A program made the translations under genes and the position numbers. A DNA stretch of 64,000 nucleotides from positions 186,001 through 250,000 of the forward strand of contig CACVBU010000137.1 of the NCBI GenBank assembly GCA_902728285.1. The letters are read 5' to 3'. Shown here one piece after another: positions 24,149 to 35,954 of this stretch. The notes beneath the pieces are model-generated. The model saw nothing but the letters and a program-made list of their open reading frames with translations, had not been told where the DNA came from and searched no databases. Each line of letters begins with the position of its first letter. The first letter of the stretch is position 1. The stretch is from Clytia hemisphaerica. Its lineage: Eukaryota > Cnidaria > Hydrozoa > Leptothecata > Clytiidae.

Positions 24149-27100
24149 ATGTCAACACTATCAACCAATGAAGTGGCAGCAAAAAAACCGGCACCCGAAC
24201 AAACTCCGGCCCAGACCTCAAACCCGAAGGAACCTAGTACCCAACCCTCCACGTCAAGCGATGCAGCTGGTTCAAGTAAGAGTACTGGGGGAGAGGGTAG
24301 TGGGAAGAAAAAATTGATAAAGAGCACTTCTTCGGTGAGCGACCTTCCCATGGCAGGGGCATCTATGGACAATGATTCTGCAGTTTCTGAGGAACAAGAA
24401 GTGGAACGACGAAAGTTACAGTAAGGCTTTTTTTCCTTTGCACATAGTATGGATTGTAGGTAGGAAACTTCTAATAGATGGAGTTAGATCTTAGAGAAGC
24501 ATCTCCAAACTATGATAGAGCTTTTTTGTGGAAAATAAATGTTATTGGTATTTTTTAAATTAAATAATACATTATAAAACTAGCGTACAATGAGGCTGCT
24601 TTAGTGATGGCTGTTGGAAACTGATTGGATTTAGGACTTGTAATCACACCTCAATTAAAACAAAATTAGCATTGACTTCACTCGATTTAAGAAGGATTAT
24701 TTGCCATTTGTTGTGATATCTCCGCCAACCTGCGCTGATTGAAGTAACATCTCGTATTTTTTTCGGGCTTGCAAACGATAACGTAACATTTCTTGCCGTA
24801 TAAGAACACCACGTAGAATATACTATTACACACTACTATCAAACAATGCACAAATTCTTTATCCTCGATTTCCCGAAAATATCCGATCGGGTAACTGATG
24901 ATGAATGTTAGTGTTGTAACCATGGTCGCGTAGACAAGAGACATAGCATCGTTCATCGGTCCAGGTAGGCGGCGACCACGGAACGCTTGCGTTAGACAAA
25001 CTAACTGAGCGATGATAAGGAAGCCTGTGATGACGTTTAGATGAAGTTGGACGTCTCCGTAAAAAGTTCTTGTCATGTTTTCTTTGTCTAGTATGATGCT
25101 TATCCTTGGCTTTCTGATAAAATTCAATATGTAGAAAACACTGTTGGTGACCAATAGAAATATGAAAACGGTGAAAACTTGGACGACTATCGTTCTTCGT
25201 GCCTCGCCCCCTGTCAATTGTATGTTAGAAGTGAAAGCATCAATCAATTTCTGTGATTTTGTATACACGAAAGCGAGGTTGGCAGTGTAAAGAAGTGATA
25301 GATTCAGGAACTTTGCAACAGTTTTTGTTTTATCTATGTCGTCGTGAAGATAGACAAAACAGCTGAATAGAATGGAAAGCAAGATGGTTCCGAGATGAAG
25401 AAACGAGAAGAAAACATCAGAAACTTTCACTGTCGGTGTTTGTCGGTGAATAATGAAAATGACCAGCGTTGTCATGGTGATGAACACTCCAAGAGTTGTT
25501 AGTAGAAGTATTGTAATCTTTTGATGGTGATTGAATTTTAAATATATGTTTGTGAATGGATCTACGCATTCAGTTCTCAAGACGTTTGCGCTGCTTCGAA
25601 TCCCAAAACAAGTGGTACAAGCTTCATTCCCGAAGTTGTTCTTGATCTGGTTCTGAGGACATAACTCGCATTTAAATCCAAGCTCTGATTGGATGAACTT
25701 GTCAGAACTTTCGATCTCACCATAAACCCTTTGGAAGCCTGGTGAACAGTTTAGTTTAGCGAAAGGTAATGGGTTTCGGTATTTGCTCAAAAATATATCT
25801 GACGAATAAGTTTCAATAAAAGGCTCCCAATTAGGATCCTCATTCCCTTTATTCTTCTCAAGAATTTTATTAAAAGGTATCATGAAATCTTTAGTTTTTT
25901 TCTCTAAAAACACCATCATCATGGCGCCTTTGAGTGCTTGTATCTTATCGAAGCTTGTGATGACAGTTTTGTTTTGCACATGCTCGACAGCAATGCCAAG
26001 AAAAGATGCCAACAGAAGCACATGTCTAATTGCGAGTAACTCTGTCAATTCGAAGATGCTGTTCGCCACATCTTCCTGTAGATCTCGTCGCAACTTGTAG
26101 CGTTGGAAATTCTCCAAGCTGAACCAATGATCATGTGTGTTGAAGTCGTGAAAACTTGTTTGGTCATTTTCAAAAGATAACATGTCATGAGCGATCAAGG
26201 ACGTTTTGTTGGTTGTTTCTACATTAACGTCTAATATCGCTAGAAATTCTTTTTGAAAAGGTCCAAATAGAATAATGGCTGACTCGCCCTTTCGCCAACG
26301 ATTTAAGAGGTCTGATAGAATGTAGCCTTCAACATGAACTTTTTCCGCATTGATGACGATTTTCTGCAAATGAAATTCTTTTCTACCAGCCAATTGGTCA
26401 TAAGTACCATTGTAGTAATTGTTGAAGATCGGTTTCAATACATCATCGTGGACTAAAAGTAGGGTCAAATCTTTCCATTGTAATTTCTCTAATACATATA
26501 TGAGATACCTGGTATAGTCATTTATCTTCAAATCGTCATCAGGGAATGCGACCGTCAAAAATGGTTCCCCAGTCATAAATTGCTTGAACATTTTGGCTGT
26601 TTTTGTACTATCAGCATAGAAGACTACAAAAGCCAAATTGGGTATTCTGCATTCTCTGTTTTGGTCGCAAGCAATGTGGAATGTGTGGCCCAGAAGAATT
26701 TCCAAAGCTGCTTTCAAAGACTCTTCTGTGTTGTTGCATTTATAATGGAAACTATGGTATTTCAATTCGATGTAACGCATGTCTGTATTGAGTCCAGTAA
26801 TGTTTGCTCTTAAAAAACTGTCTGCCTCCTGTGTATTATCTGAACAGTTTGGTAAGATAGCCACGACGTGATAAGTGAGTATGTGCTTGCTTAAAGCAAT
26901 CTGTATTAAACTGGTAAAGAATAGAACGCCAAGAACTTTACAATTCATTTTTATCATCTCTCTGAGCAACTACTACGTTTCTTCTGAATCAAAGATATGT
27001 TATATGTTGGGATACTTGTTAGTTTGGTCTCGATATCTAATCAAATATTGATTTCACCTGCCCGAATAAAAACTTTCTGTTGTTAAATTTTAATAGGTTC

Positions 27101-28788
27101 TTTTTTTTTCAGTCCAATTATCATATGCTTTTGTAGCTTGATTCGCACTTTGGTACTCAATATATTGATTAAAAAATACTATACAAGAAGAAGTTTCTCG
27201 TGGCTTAGATCACGAGAATTACGCAAACGTTTTGAGAATTTTTCTCCCATCATCGGTCATTCTGGAAGTTTTTCTCTCTAGTTTACTTTTGCCACAATAA
27301 GCTTCCAATATGCATATCACTTGGTCGATAGACTCAAAATTACTTAAACTTATGGTACTTGTTATGGAAAAATTTGGGTCGTAATTGAGTCAATTGAAAG
27401 GTCATTCTCGTCTTCCTCTACAGTGTCACTTTCGATTTATTTACCGCACAAAATTACCATATTAGGCCCCGACCAGTCCAAACAGAGTAAAATCGTTCCT
27501 TGTTCTAAACTTGGATAACATGCATTGGATTTTAACCATATATTTCTCGCTTTGAGATATGAATAGAAGACCAGTACAGTATAATAACTCCAGCATTCTT
27601 TTTCTTTCCCTGCTGATTACTACTCCATCCATTACTTTACAGGATGTTGGTATCTGCGTTCAGCGAAGATCAGTTGAACCGTTACGAAATGTACCGAAGA
27701 GCTTCCTTTCCAAAAGCTGCCATTAAAAGGGTGAGTGGCATATTGACCCAATATTAGAATTGTTAACTTGAAATATCAATGTGCAAAGGGATTAAATTTC
27801 TTGGGGGCCTTTCCATGATATATTAACGATTTTGTGTCTTTCTTTACCAGTAAACATTTTAAAAGTGGTATTTGTGCCTTTTTAACTTTCTACTAAGAAA
27901 CAATTTTTGTGGATAACACGCAAACGCCTCGAATTTACGAGATAGAGCATTGGTATCAATTCTTTTTCCTTAGACAAAACATTTTTGTTTATTCGACCGA
28001 TTAGACACACTTCCGGGTCAAAAGCACGAATAAAAAGCTTTTCAAAGACCGAAATTGGACCGAGTCTTTGTCAATCTTGATATAATCCTTCTTCCCGTGT
28101 TTAATCGTTTATTACCCCCTTTTTTAGTTGATGCAGACGATCACGGGCGGTGCGTCCGTTCCGCCCAATGTTGTCATAGCAATGGCTGGTATCGCCAAGG
28201 TATTTGTCGGGGAGGTCTCAGAAGAAGGTTAGTTATTACATTCTCCATTAGACCATGAATATCCTTTCAGAAGAGATAGACATTACAATAAGGTATACAA
28301 GGCGAGGTATATTTTCCATTTTTGGGAAGTGGAGATTTTCGTTTTTGGTAACAAGTTCCGATAGAGCCGTTACATTTTATCCGATTTTTAGGCTTCAGAA
28401 ATTCTAATTTCACTTTTCTTTAAATTTGAATTCTAAATTCGCATTATCTAGTCAAACTTGTATACTTTTTGCCACACCAAGTATCAGATGGCGCAGTATT
28501 GTTATTGAACTGATGATTCTGGGAAGCGCTCGCACACCCATGGCTGAAAAGTAGGGAACGTTGGTGAAAATGCGCAACCAACTTTCTAGTACCCTAAAAA
28601 CCAGAACCCTTTGATTTGTTCGAAAAAAGTCTTATATTGATTTTCGTATTTTATTAGCTTTAGACGTAATGGAGAGTTGGGGCGAGACTGGACCCATTGA
28701 ACCGAAACATTTGAGAGAAGCAGCAAGAAGATTGAAACAAAAACAATTGCTTCAAGCCACACGATACAAAGGAACTGTCAAATTTTGA
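24149..28788 (+). CDS. TAF11: Transcription initiation factor TFIID subunit 11 (TAF11)
   Basis: TAF11 is a histone-fold subunit of TFIID that pairs with TAF13 and helps position TBP at promoters. Four exons join in frame: 24149-24420, 27643-27730, 28128-28227, 28658-28788, giving 196 residues. The first ~90 residues are a Ser/Thr/Pro-rich acidic leader. The conserved part follows: [20 protein letters not shown] (exon 2), [17 protein letters not shown] (exon 3), then [15 protein letters not shown] (exon 4). These are the helices of the TAF11 histone fold, ending at the usual C-terminus. Intron 1 is 3.2 kb and contains a receptor gene on the other strand. Length and order match animal TAF11, which is usually a little over 200 residues. 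The last exon's 3' part is duplicated downstream. Confidence 0.95.
24687..26957 (-). CDS. Class C G protein-coupled receptor, intronless, nested in TAF11 intron 1
   Basis: A 756-residue single-exon receptor. The ATG at 26957 (or 26948) is chosen because a hydrophobic signal peptide follows at once (residues about 1-22). Then come a ligand-binding Venus-flytrap-like region (about 23-390, several N-glycosylation sequons), a Cys-rich linker (about 400-465, with CELCPQNQ and ACTTCFG, as in metabotropic glutamate-type receptors), seven membrane segments (about 475-725), and a short tail. The end of TM7 reads [16 protein letters not shown], the class C hallmark after TM7. The linker places it nearer metabotropic-glutamate/calcium-sensing-like receptors than GABA-B, which lacks that linker. 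The flytrap part is too diverged to name a ligand. Having no introns next to intron-rich genes suggests retroposition or a lineage of intronless receptors. No frameshift is seen. Confidence 0.9.
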   Translation of the reverse strand: MIKMNCKVLGVLFFTSLIQIALSKHILTYHVVAILPNCSDNTQEADSFLRANITGLNTDMRYIELKYHSFHYKCNNTEESLKAALEILLGHTFHIACDQNRECRIPNLAFVVFYADSTKTAKMFKQFMTGEPFLTVAFPDDDLKINDYTRYLIYVLEKLQWKDLTLLLVHDDVLKPIFNNYYNGTYDQLAGRKEFHLQKIVINAEKVHVEGYILSDLLNRWRKGESAIILFGPFQKEFLAILDVNVETTNKTSLIAHDMLSFENDQTSFHDFNTHDHWFSLENFQRYKLRRDLQEDVANSIFELTELLAIRHVLLLASFLGIAVEHVQNKTVITSFDKIQALKGAMMMVFLEKKTKDFMIPFNKILEKNKGNEDPNWEPFIETYSSDIFLSKYRNPLPFAKLNCSPGFQRVYGEIESSDKFIQSELGFKCELCPQNQIKNNFGNEACTTCFGIRSSANVLRTECVDPFTNIYLKFNHHQKITILLLTTLGVFITMTTLVIFIIHRQTPTVKVSDVFFSFLHLGTILLSILFSCFVYLHDDIDKTKTVAKFLNLSLLYTANLAFVYTKSQKLIDAFTSNIQLTGGEARRTIVVQVFTVFIFLLVTNSVFYILNFIRKPRISIILDKENMTRTFYGDVQLHLNVITGFLIIAQLVCLTQAFRGRRLPGPMNDAMSLVYATMVTTLTFIISYPIGYFREIEDKEFVHCLIVVCNSIFYVVFLYGKKCYVIVCKPEKNTRCYFNQRRLAEISQQMANNPS
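26970..27642. other. Rest of TAF11 intron 1; possible upstream region of the nested receptor
   Basis: About 670 bp between the receptor start (minus strand) and TAF11 exon 2. No other open frame or repeat is recognised. Any promoter of the nested gene would have to lie here; no TATA box could be assigned with confidence. Confidence 0.4.
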
Positions 28789-29703
28789 GTTCATTATTCG
28801 TCTGTTTCTTTCGAAAAGGATAGAGAAACTTGGCCCCTTGGCGTGGTTATTTCTCTGGTTGAAGGAAAGGGTGTCTGAAGGAAAAGGGGCATTTCCGATT
28901 TGAAGATTATAGAAGAAGAATTATGGCCAGGAGATTTCACTTACCCAAATTACTCAACAGATTAACTTCTTGGAAATCCTGTTGTCAATCAATTTAATTC
29001 TTTAAGTTGAGCGAACGACTTATATCTAACTATTCAATGGTTTAGGACTAGTCGAGAGATGAAGTCTTTTGCTCTATTTCATTGAAACATAGAATGAAAA
29101 TGAAGTTAAAATCAATATTTTTGATGAGTATTTACAAAGTCATATATTTACATACCTTCCAACGGTAATACGGATCATCGACACGATGCGACTCAAAGAC
29201 TTCAATATGAAGCGCCAAAACTTTAAATACTACAATGGTCTACGGTTACGTGATAAAAATATACAATTTTCTGGATAAAAGTATTAAATTGATATGATAT
29301 AATATGGTATAAGATGTAGAATATATATGTTATGATCATGAAGTTACTCTATGAAATATTTTTTAAATCTATTCGCTTTAAAAGTGTGAAATAATTCTTG
29401 TTTTGCCTGCCATCTTTCAACCAATGCTTTGATTCTAACAAATTACATAACGTTGAAAAGATAATTCAGAGCACTATAATCTTTGCAAAATGAAGATGAA
29501 AAATGAATTTTTTATCCTTTAATGCTAGAAACTTAATAGTTGTGGTATGGAGTTACTTTGAAGCCCCCTGTAGTCAGTCATATAATTATTTTACATGAAA
29601 AGCTATTGTATCTAGAAGTCAGAGCCTATAGAAGGTAGCTCGTAGGAGCCGAAAAACCCTGAACAATTTATGAAAATATGTTCAGATCGAGGAACGCAGG
29701 GAG
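28699..29703 (+). repeat. Tandem duplication, copy 1 (TAF11 last exon and downstream)
   Basis: Starts inside the TAF11 last exon at GAACCGAAACATTTGAGAGA and runs through the stop codon and 3' flank. It matches 29768-30750 at an offset of about 1069 bp, with a few substitutions per 100 bp at first and more indels near the end (GATCGAGGAACGCAGG closes both copies). Confidence 0.9.
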
Positions 29704-29767
29704 TCATCCATATAGTACGTACGCAAAATTTTTCAAAATATTGGATACCCCCTCCCTCCCCTTGTAC

Positions 29768-30750
29768 GAACCGAAACATTTGAGAGAAGCAGCACGAAGA
29801 TTGAAACAAAAACAATTGCTTCAAGCCACACGATACAAAGGAACTGTCAAATTTTGAGTTCATTATTCGTCTGTTTCTTTCGAAAAGGATAGAGAAACTT
29901 GGCCCCTTGGCGTGGTTATTTCTCTGGTTGAAGGAAAGGGTGTCTGAAGGAAAAGGGGCATTTCCGATTTGAAGATTATGGAAGAAGAATTATGGCCAGG
30001 AGATTTCACTTACCCAAATTACTCAACAGATTAACTTCTTGGAAATCCTGTTGTCAATCAATTTAATTCTTTAAGTTGAGCGAGCGACTTATATCTAACT
30101 ATTCAATGGTTTAGGACTAGTCGAGAGATGAAGTCTTTTGCTCTATTTCATTGAAACATAGAATGAAAATGAAGTTAAAATCAATATTTTTGATGAGTAT
30201 TTACAAAGTCATATATTTACATACCTTCCAACGGTAATACAGATCATCGACACGATGCGACTCAAAGACTTCAATATGAAGCGCCAAAACTTTAAATACT
30301 ACAATGGTCTACGGTTACGTGATAAAAATGTACAATTTTCCTGATAAAAGTATAAAATTGATATGATATAATATGGTATGAGATGTAGAATATATATGTT
30401 ATGATCATGAAGCTACTCTATGAAATATTTTTTAAATCTATTCGCTTTAAAAGTGTGAAATAATTCTTGTTTTGCTTGCCATCTTTCAACCAATGCTTTG
30501 ATTCTAACAAATTATATAACGTTGAAAAGATAATTCAGAGTACTTTAATCTTGGAGATACTTTGAAGCATCTTTTTGTCAGTATATAATTATTTTACACG
30601 AAAAGCTATTGTATCAGAAGTCATGACCTCTAGAAGGTAGCTCGTGGGAGGTGAAAAACCCTGCTTTTCACTTCAGAGGAGTACTTTCTTAAGGCTGCAT
30701 AAATGGACTTTAACAATTTATGAAAATATTTTCGGATCGAGGAACGCAGG
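29768..30750 (+). pseudogene. Tandem duplication, copy 2: partial TAF11 3' exon
   Basis: Repeats the last 29 codons of TAF11 (from the [11 protein letters not shown] region to the stop at about 29855-29857) with an intact frame, plus the 3' flank. It lacks the first part of the exon and its splice acceptor; the sequence just upstream (29740-29767) is pyrimidine-rich but has no AG at the join. On its own it cannot encode TAF11. Copy 2 also has an extra piece near 30660-30710 that is not in copy 1. Confidence 0.85.
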
Positions 30751-30886
30751 AAAAATCACCCTGACATTTTTGGTGGATTCATTGTAAAGAACTGTAGTCT
30801 ATTGAAAAATAGTTACTTTTCGCTGTGAATTCACCCTAAATATCCACTTTTTTGTTTTCACATGTGGGAATGCCGAGGGAAGGCTA

Positions 30887-31669
30887 TTACGAAAAGAAAG
30901 AGTGTTTGATACGTTGTTGATCGTACATTTCAGTGATTTCTCGCTTCAGCTTCGTTCTTCGATTCTGATACCACGTTTTCAATTGGTTGTCTGTCATTTT
31001 CAATTCTCGTGACATACGCATGCGCTCTGATGACGATAGATATCGACTTTGTTCAAATAGTTTTTCCAATTGAACAACTTGATAGGGTGTAAATGTATGG
31101 CGAAACGCCCTTCGTTTGGGTGACGCTCTGCTGGTGTAAGGGTGGCCTAATCTCCTTCCTAAAATAAAGATTTTAAGAACTTCGCTTAGAAAATTTATAT
31201 TCTCACGCTCAGACCTATTTTTTACGGAATTTCATGTGGCACACCCTAATATTTGATTAACTTTTAGGGTTAACTACGATTTGAAAATTTTCAAGCTGCA
31301 ATTTATTATAGAATCGTCCAATTTTCAAATGGTTTCTAGAGAAAAACTTATCTTTCGTTTTTAACGCCGGGATTTCGAATCTTTAAAAGTCATTAAAGCT
31401 TTACCTTTCAATTGTTTTGTTTCTATTGTTGCTTTTTCGCAAGTGCATTCTTCTTCTCTATCGACAGTCTCTTCTTTATCTCCATAATGTAACGCCTGTG
31501 TTTGTCGGTAACCTTGTCCCGATGCTTGGACAATCAACACTGGTTGTGTATGGTGGAGATAAAGCAAAGGTTGTGTTTGTGTGAGTTCTTTCTCTATGTC
31601 CTCTGATGTTTCTGTAGACTTTACATTTTGTAAGATTCGTTCGATTGAAAAAGATAAGTTATTTTTCAT
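30887..31669 (-). CDS. BarH/Barx-like homeobox transcription factor
   Basis: Two exons on the minus strand, 31669-31405 and 31158-30887, join in frame (G|GA) to 178 residues. The ATG at 31669 is preceded in frame by TGA nine bases upstream. Residues 7-13, FSIERIL, fit the eh1 motif that binds Groucho-type corepressors. The homeodomain is residues 104-163, with F111 (position 8), L119 (16), F123 (20), W151 (48), N154 (51) and R156 (53) all in place. T at position 47 and Y at position 49 (KTWYQNRR) are typical of the BarH/Barx group of the NKL class. The rest of the homeodomain is diverged (REL, KLKRE after helix 3), so BarH versus Barx, or an orphan NKL gene, is not settled. It is a likely DNA-binding repressor. 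The protein stops 15 residues after the homeodomain. Confidence 0.9.
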
Positions 31670-32300
31670 TATGTCTCACACACTTTTGTCGTATCACAAA
31701 CCACGTCTTGTGTGGATTCCTCATGAAATGTTTCGTCAAAGAAACCAGCGCTGTGAATATTCAACTTTTTATAGATACTCCACACGTACAATCTGTACAT
31801 AAAAAAGACGTTCTATGACCGTCTCAATTTTAGATGAAACATCAAGATAAAACTTAAGTTAAGGATTGATACAATTAAATTGTCTACGGAACTTGCTCTC
31901 CCAATTAATTGACCATAATATTAATGATCATCTTTTTTTTTCTTTAACATTTCAAGAGTCTTTCTCTATTCCTCATTTAGTGGCGTCATACAAATATGTT
32001 TGACTCATCAGGGTCATACTACATGACAGTTTCTGATAAAACAAGTAATGCCCCGTGATTCTAAAGCCAAATATGCAAAGTTCCAGCCAAATCCATTTAT
32101 TTGAAGTTTCCAAGCTGCCCCAAAGTAGCTCAGCTGAAGTTGAGAGTAGATGCACCCGTCGTTTAGCGTTACATTCCACTTCTCGGACTAAGATTCACCT
32201 GCTACTCACTAGTGGAAAAGACCAAACTTCCGGGTAATTGAAAAGTGAGCTTTGGAAAGTGAACCGTTTTCTCAACACAAGCCATTTTTCCTAGCTCTAT

Positions 32301-32493
32301 ACACCTTTTCGACCGTAGCCACCAATCGCCACGCGGGTATCTTTTTGTCCGTTTTACCACCCTAAAACCGTCGCAGTCTTTTTTTCGCACCTAAGCTAAA
32401 GACAATAGAAAAAAGTGTAGAAAAAGGATTGGATCGAGTTTAGGGTGGTAAACTAAATAATAAAGTGGCACGTGCCTACGGTCGAAAAGGTGT
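32301..32493. mobile_element. Small inverted-repeat element, ~193 bp
   Basis: The ends are inverted (ACACCTTTTCGACCGTAG and its inverse), with a second inner inverted pair (TTTACCACCCTAAA near 32354 and TTTAGGGTGGTAAA near 32439). Non-coding; resembles a MITE. Confidence 0.75.
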
Positions 32494-34334
32494 AATTGTA
32501 GAAAGACTTTCAATCTCCAGCGGGCTGTCCCGGAAAAGGCAGTGGAATCTTACCCAAAACGACGATAAGTGAAGACTTTTCTTGTTTTGTTTCTTTGCGA
32601 GTCAAACATCCACTCTATATGTCATTGGGATTGGATGTTATACTTATAATATGGGGAATCACGTGGTATTTTCCACACGAATTTCATAGCCGATTTTATC
32701 ATAAGAGTTATCATTCTTATGAAAAAATCGGCTATAAAAGTCGGCTTTTCTATCGGGTTTTTAAAAAGTGTAATCTTTTTCGATTTATTGAATTGTATAG
32801 ATGATTTTGAATGAATCTAAAAACTTGGTACTGCTATATCTTGAAATAATATATGATGAACCTACTATGACTAATTGTCTTGAGTTAGATTTTCGAGGCA
32901 AGAAATTTTTATAATGAAATTTTTAAATTAATCAATGATCGAAAAAAAACTGGCACGAGCCAAAGTCTTAACCTTTAGATAATCTGCTCGGTTGATGAGA
33001 TATGATTATGTTAATTATGCACGCCTCATTGATGACATCAGTGGATGACCTCTATCTAAGAGAATTTCATTTTCGTCTCTTCGATTCACAATACAGTTCA
33101 TTATAGTTTAATTTCATGAATATGAATTTAGATTTTATTGGTGTCTCAAATTTCGGATTCAGTAAATATGTCAAAAATTCACATTAACTAATTGAGTTCC
33201 CAAAAAAATATTTCTATTTTCGCTATTTTAGAGCCCTCCTTTCGCTTTTTCTTCGGATGAGTAATATTTTGGACAAAACCATTTTTTGAATAACAAAGAT
33301 CCATATACAGTCAAGCCCCCTCCCCCTCAGCGCAGCTTTTTTGAAGGGGAAGAGCAAGGGGCACCAAAAGTGATTTTTTTTAAACGCCCCAATCTTAAAA
33401 ATCATACTCTATGCGCCTTAAATTGCGCCCCAGGACCAATTTTACTGAGGTAATTTTAAATTACTTGCAATTTCTTTCGCTCTAAAGTTAATTCGTAACT
33501 TCTTTGCAATCTAGCTATCTTACAAGTTTTTTTTGTGTACAATATAGCATTATTAAATGAAAATCTAACTTAGGGTATCTTAGCAGTCGATTTTCAAAAA
33601 TTTCCTAGTCGGCCCAAACGATGGTGGAGCCTGTTTTTCCCTTAAATATTTCCTTCCTCATTATGCCTAGGCAAATGAATTATTGAAAGTTTAGAAACTG
33701 GTGGGTGCGGGGCGCAACTTTGGAAAATTGGGGCGCCATTTAAAAATAATTGACTTTGACCCCTCCAGAATTTTTTACGGGTGTATTTCCCTGAACTGGT
33801 AAAAAGATAAACCGTACTTGATCCTTAAATTGGAAACTTGGGGTGATGACTAAGACCTTTGGTATTCGGAAGTCGATAATCCTCGTTAATCTGTTTGTAA
33901 ATTACCTCTTACATTCTTACTCAAAGTTTTATTCACGACCACAATGCGACTGTGTGCGTGTGTCACTTGATAAAATATAGACTTGTTCATAACAACTAAA
34001 ATTTACACCGTGTGAGTTTAACCGTTTCCAGATCAGATTAAAGTGCCGAATACTTCTTAGTAATGTACGAAGGAGTACTAGCTCTATGAAAAACCTGAGC
34101 TATGTTATTTATTTTTGAGGCAGCAAGGAGACTCAAGACTCTGCTGTGTTAAACACAAAAATAATTGGAATTTTTAGAGAGAATATCGCTGGGAAAATCT
34201 CTACATATTGGTCAGATCAAAGCGATAAGATACTCATGTGGTAGTTAAGTAAAAGTGTCGACTCAAACCTTTTCATAATGGTCGTATTAAGTAATTGATC
34301 AGATAATTTGTATGTCTGACTTCACGGAACTCAA

Positions 34335-34399
34335 GTTGATGTTTCTGACGCATCTGATTTTTCATTAAATGAAAAATCAGATGCGTCAGAAACATCAAC
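34335..34399. repeat. Perfect 65-bp palindrome
   Basis: Two 32-base arms around a single central base (34367) are exact reverse complements. The left arm starts GTTGATGTTTCTGACGCATC. A second palindrome, TCGGTAAATTTTACCGA, follows at about 34401-34417. Confidence 0.93.
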
Positions 34400-34466
34400 A
34401 TCGGTAAATTTTACCGATGTATGAAATATGTATACTTCAGTAAAAGCACATGTCGTGATATTCATT

Positions 34467-34603
34467 ACGTAATGTTTTATACGGAAGCGTCCAAAAGAAC
34501 CGGCCGGGTGTTTGTTGCTTCAAAAGCTCAATCAACGATCAAGTCGCCAAAACCATGGCAAACACCCGGGCTATTTTGAGTGCTTCCATATCAAACATTA
34601 CGT
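34467..34603. mobile_element. Small inverted-repeat element, ~137 bp
   Basis: The ends share ACGTAATGTTT and (T)AT(A/G)(C/T)GGAAGC in inverse orientation, and inner GGGTGTTTG / CAAACACCC pairs bound a loop of about 45 bp. Confidence 0.65.
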
Positions 34604-35176
34604 CATTACGTCATCAGTTCCCTTTCCACATATCCCTCACGGAAGTACCATGTAATAGCAAGGAACTTGGTAATAGTATTCCAGAAACAAAAATAATACT
34701 TTTCTTTTTTCCGTTGTTAGGTTATTGAGATTATTAGCGCAAAAAATGATGCTCAACCAAAAATTAAACAAAATATTAGTTAAAAAAAGATTAGTTAGTT
34801 TTACAGAAAAAAATCATATCCAAAGAAAAAGTCAAATAAAAATAAAAAGTAACATTAAACAACAAAAATATTAGTGATAAAATAAAGTAGCATGAAAATA
34901 AATAGAGTTAGATATATTTCCGTCTAAAAAAATAGTTTCGACACATTTTTTTCATTTAGCGAAATTTCAAACAGTTGACTCGTGATGAGCGAGGGGTCAT
35001 GAGTTCAAGTGTTAGAACGAGATACGTGTTTCTCATTACAAAGTATAATCTGGTATGAAAAAATTTCTTTTATTCATTTCATTTGGAAGAAAATGTATCT
35101 GGATGCTTGAAAGGACGTCATGGGATATGTGCTTTGTTTGTAGAACAAATGTAGGTTTTAATTTGTTAGCAGTAAC

Positions 35177-35262
35177 CCAGCTAACACACAACGCTGTTTT
35201 GACGTTCATTTAACGTTTTCTGTACGTTCTGGACGTTCGATAGACGTTAGTGTGCTAGCTGG
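35177..35262. mobile_element. Short hairpin element, ~86 bp
   Basis: The ends are CCAGCTAACACAC and its near inverse (GTGTGCTAGCTGG). The loop holds four ACGTT(C/T) words. Non-coding. Confidence 0.6.
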
Positions 35263-35954
35263 TAAGGGAGCTAGTCATGAAAATAATACACTAAGATATA
35301 ATACTCTATTACATACGATTGTTGTCTGTTACATACATATAATATCATCTTACAAATATGTGCAGGTGTGAAGGTGTACATATAAATATGTACTACTTGT
35401 TGTAAAAGAGGGGTCGTTCCCAAACCCTTTTTTATATTTAAAATTTTTCTATTGTCTTAAATAATTATTTTATTTACTACATACTGTACTAGGATAATAA
35501 CATTTTTATAATAAAGATATTCAGAAAATAAAAAAGTTTAAAGAGTTTTTTTTAGTGCGAATATTCGAAGAAAATTTATTATTTTGCTCCGAAAAAAGTC
35601 TCGACTAAAAATTTCGCAACGGGTTTGCCAAAGTAAACGCTTTCTTCTTTGGAAGTATATGTTTTTATAACCATAAGCAGACTCAGATTTCTTGAGAATA
35701 AACGAAGCATTCAGGCCAACTTAAAAGATTGGATATTAGTTGAGAGAAAAACCAAAACGTAAAATATATTTACATTGGTAGAGAGTGAAACCTTAAAATA
35801 TGTACAAAGCTGAAAAATCTCTCGGTCTCCAAATACTTCTCTAGTCATAAAATATATATATTAAACATTAAAAACGCACATCCAGGGGTAAAATGCAACG
35901 AAGACAAAATAATATATGTAACATTACGTCATCTAAAAACATTTAATGTACTTT

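Larger units (their letters stand above)
31670..35954. other. Intergenic region between the homeobox gene and INPP5A
   Basis: No protein-coding gene was found. Small open frames (for example 32595-32804 + and 33223-33405 -) show no domain. It holds several short inverted-repeat structures listed separately, plus a hairpin at about 32685-32739 (ATAGCCGATTTTAT and its inverse) and long AT-rich stretches at 34700-34920 and 35280-35600. Confidence 0.55.

Noticed and set aside
25882..26813. Plus-strand frames inside the class C receptor
   Set aside because: They are antisense to a full receptor with domain motifs and have no domain of their own.
26958..26969. Start of the class C receptor at 26969
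   Set aside because: The codon there is TTG. ATG codons at 26957 and 26948 precede the signal peptide directly.
34975..35035. Possible tRNA-derived sequence
   Set aside because: Only a weak B-box-like GAGTTCAAGTG is present, with no pairing stems. The match is too poor to list.
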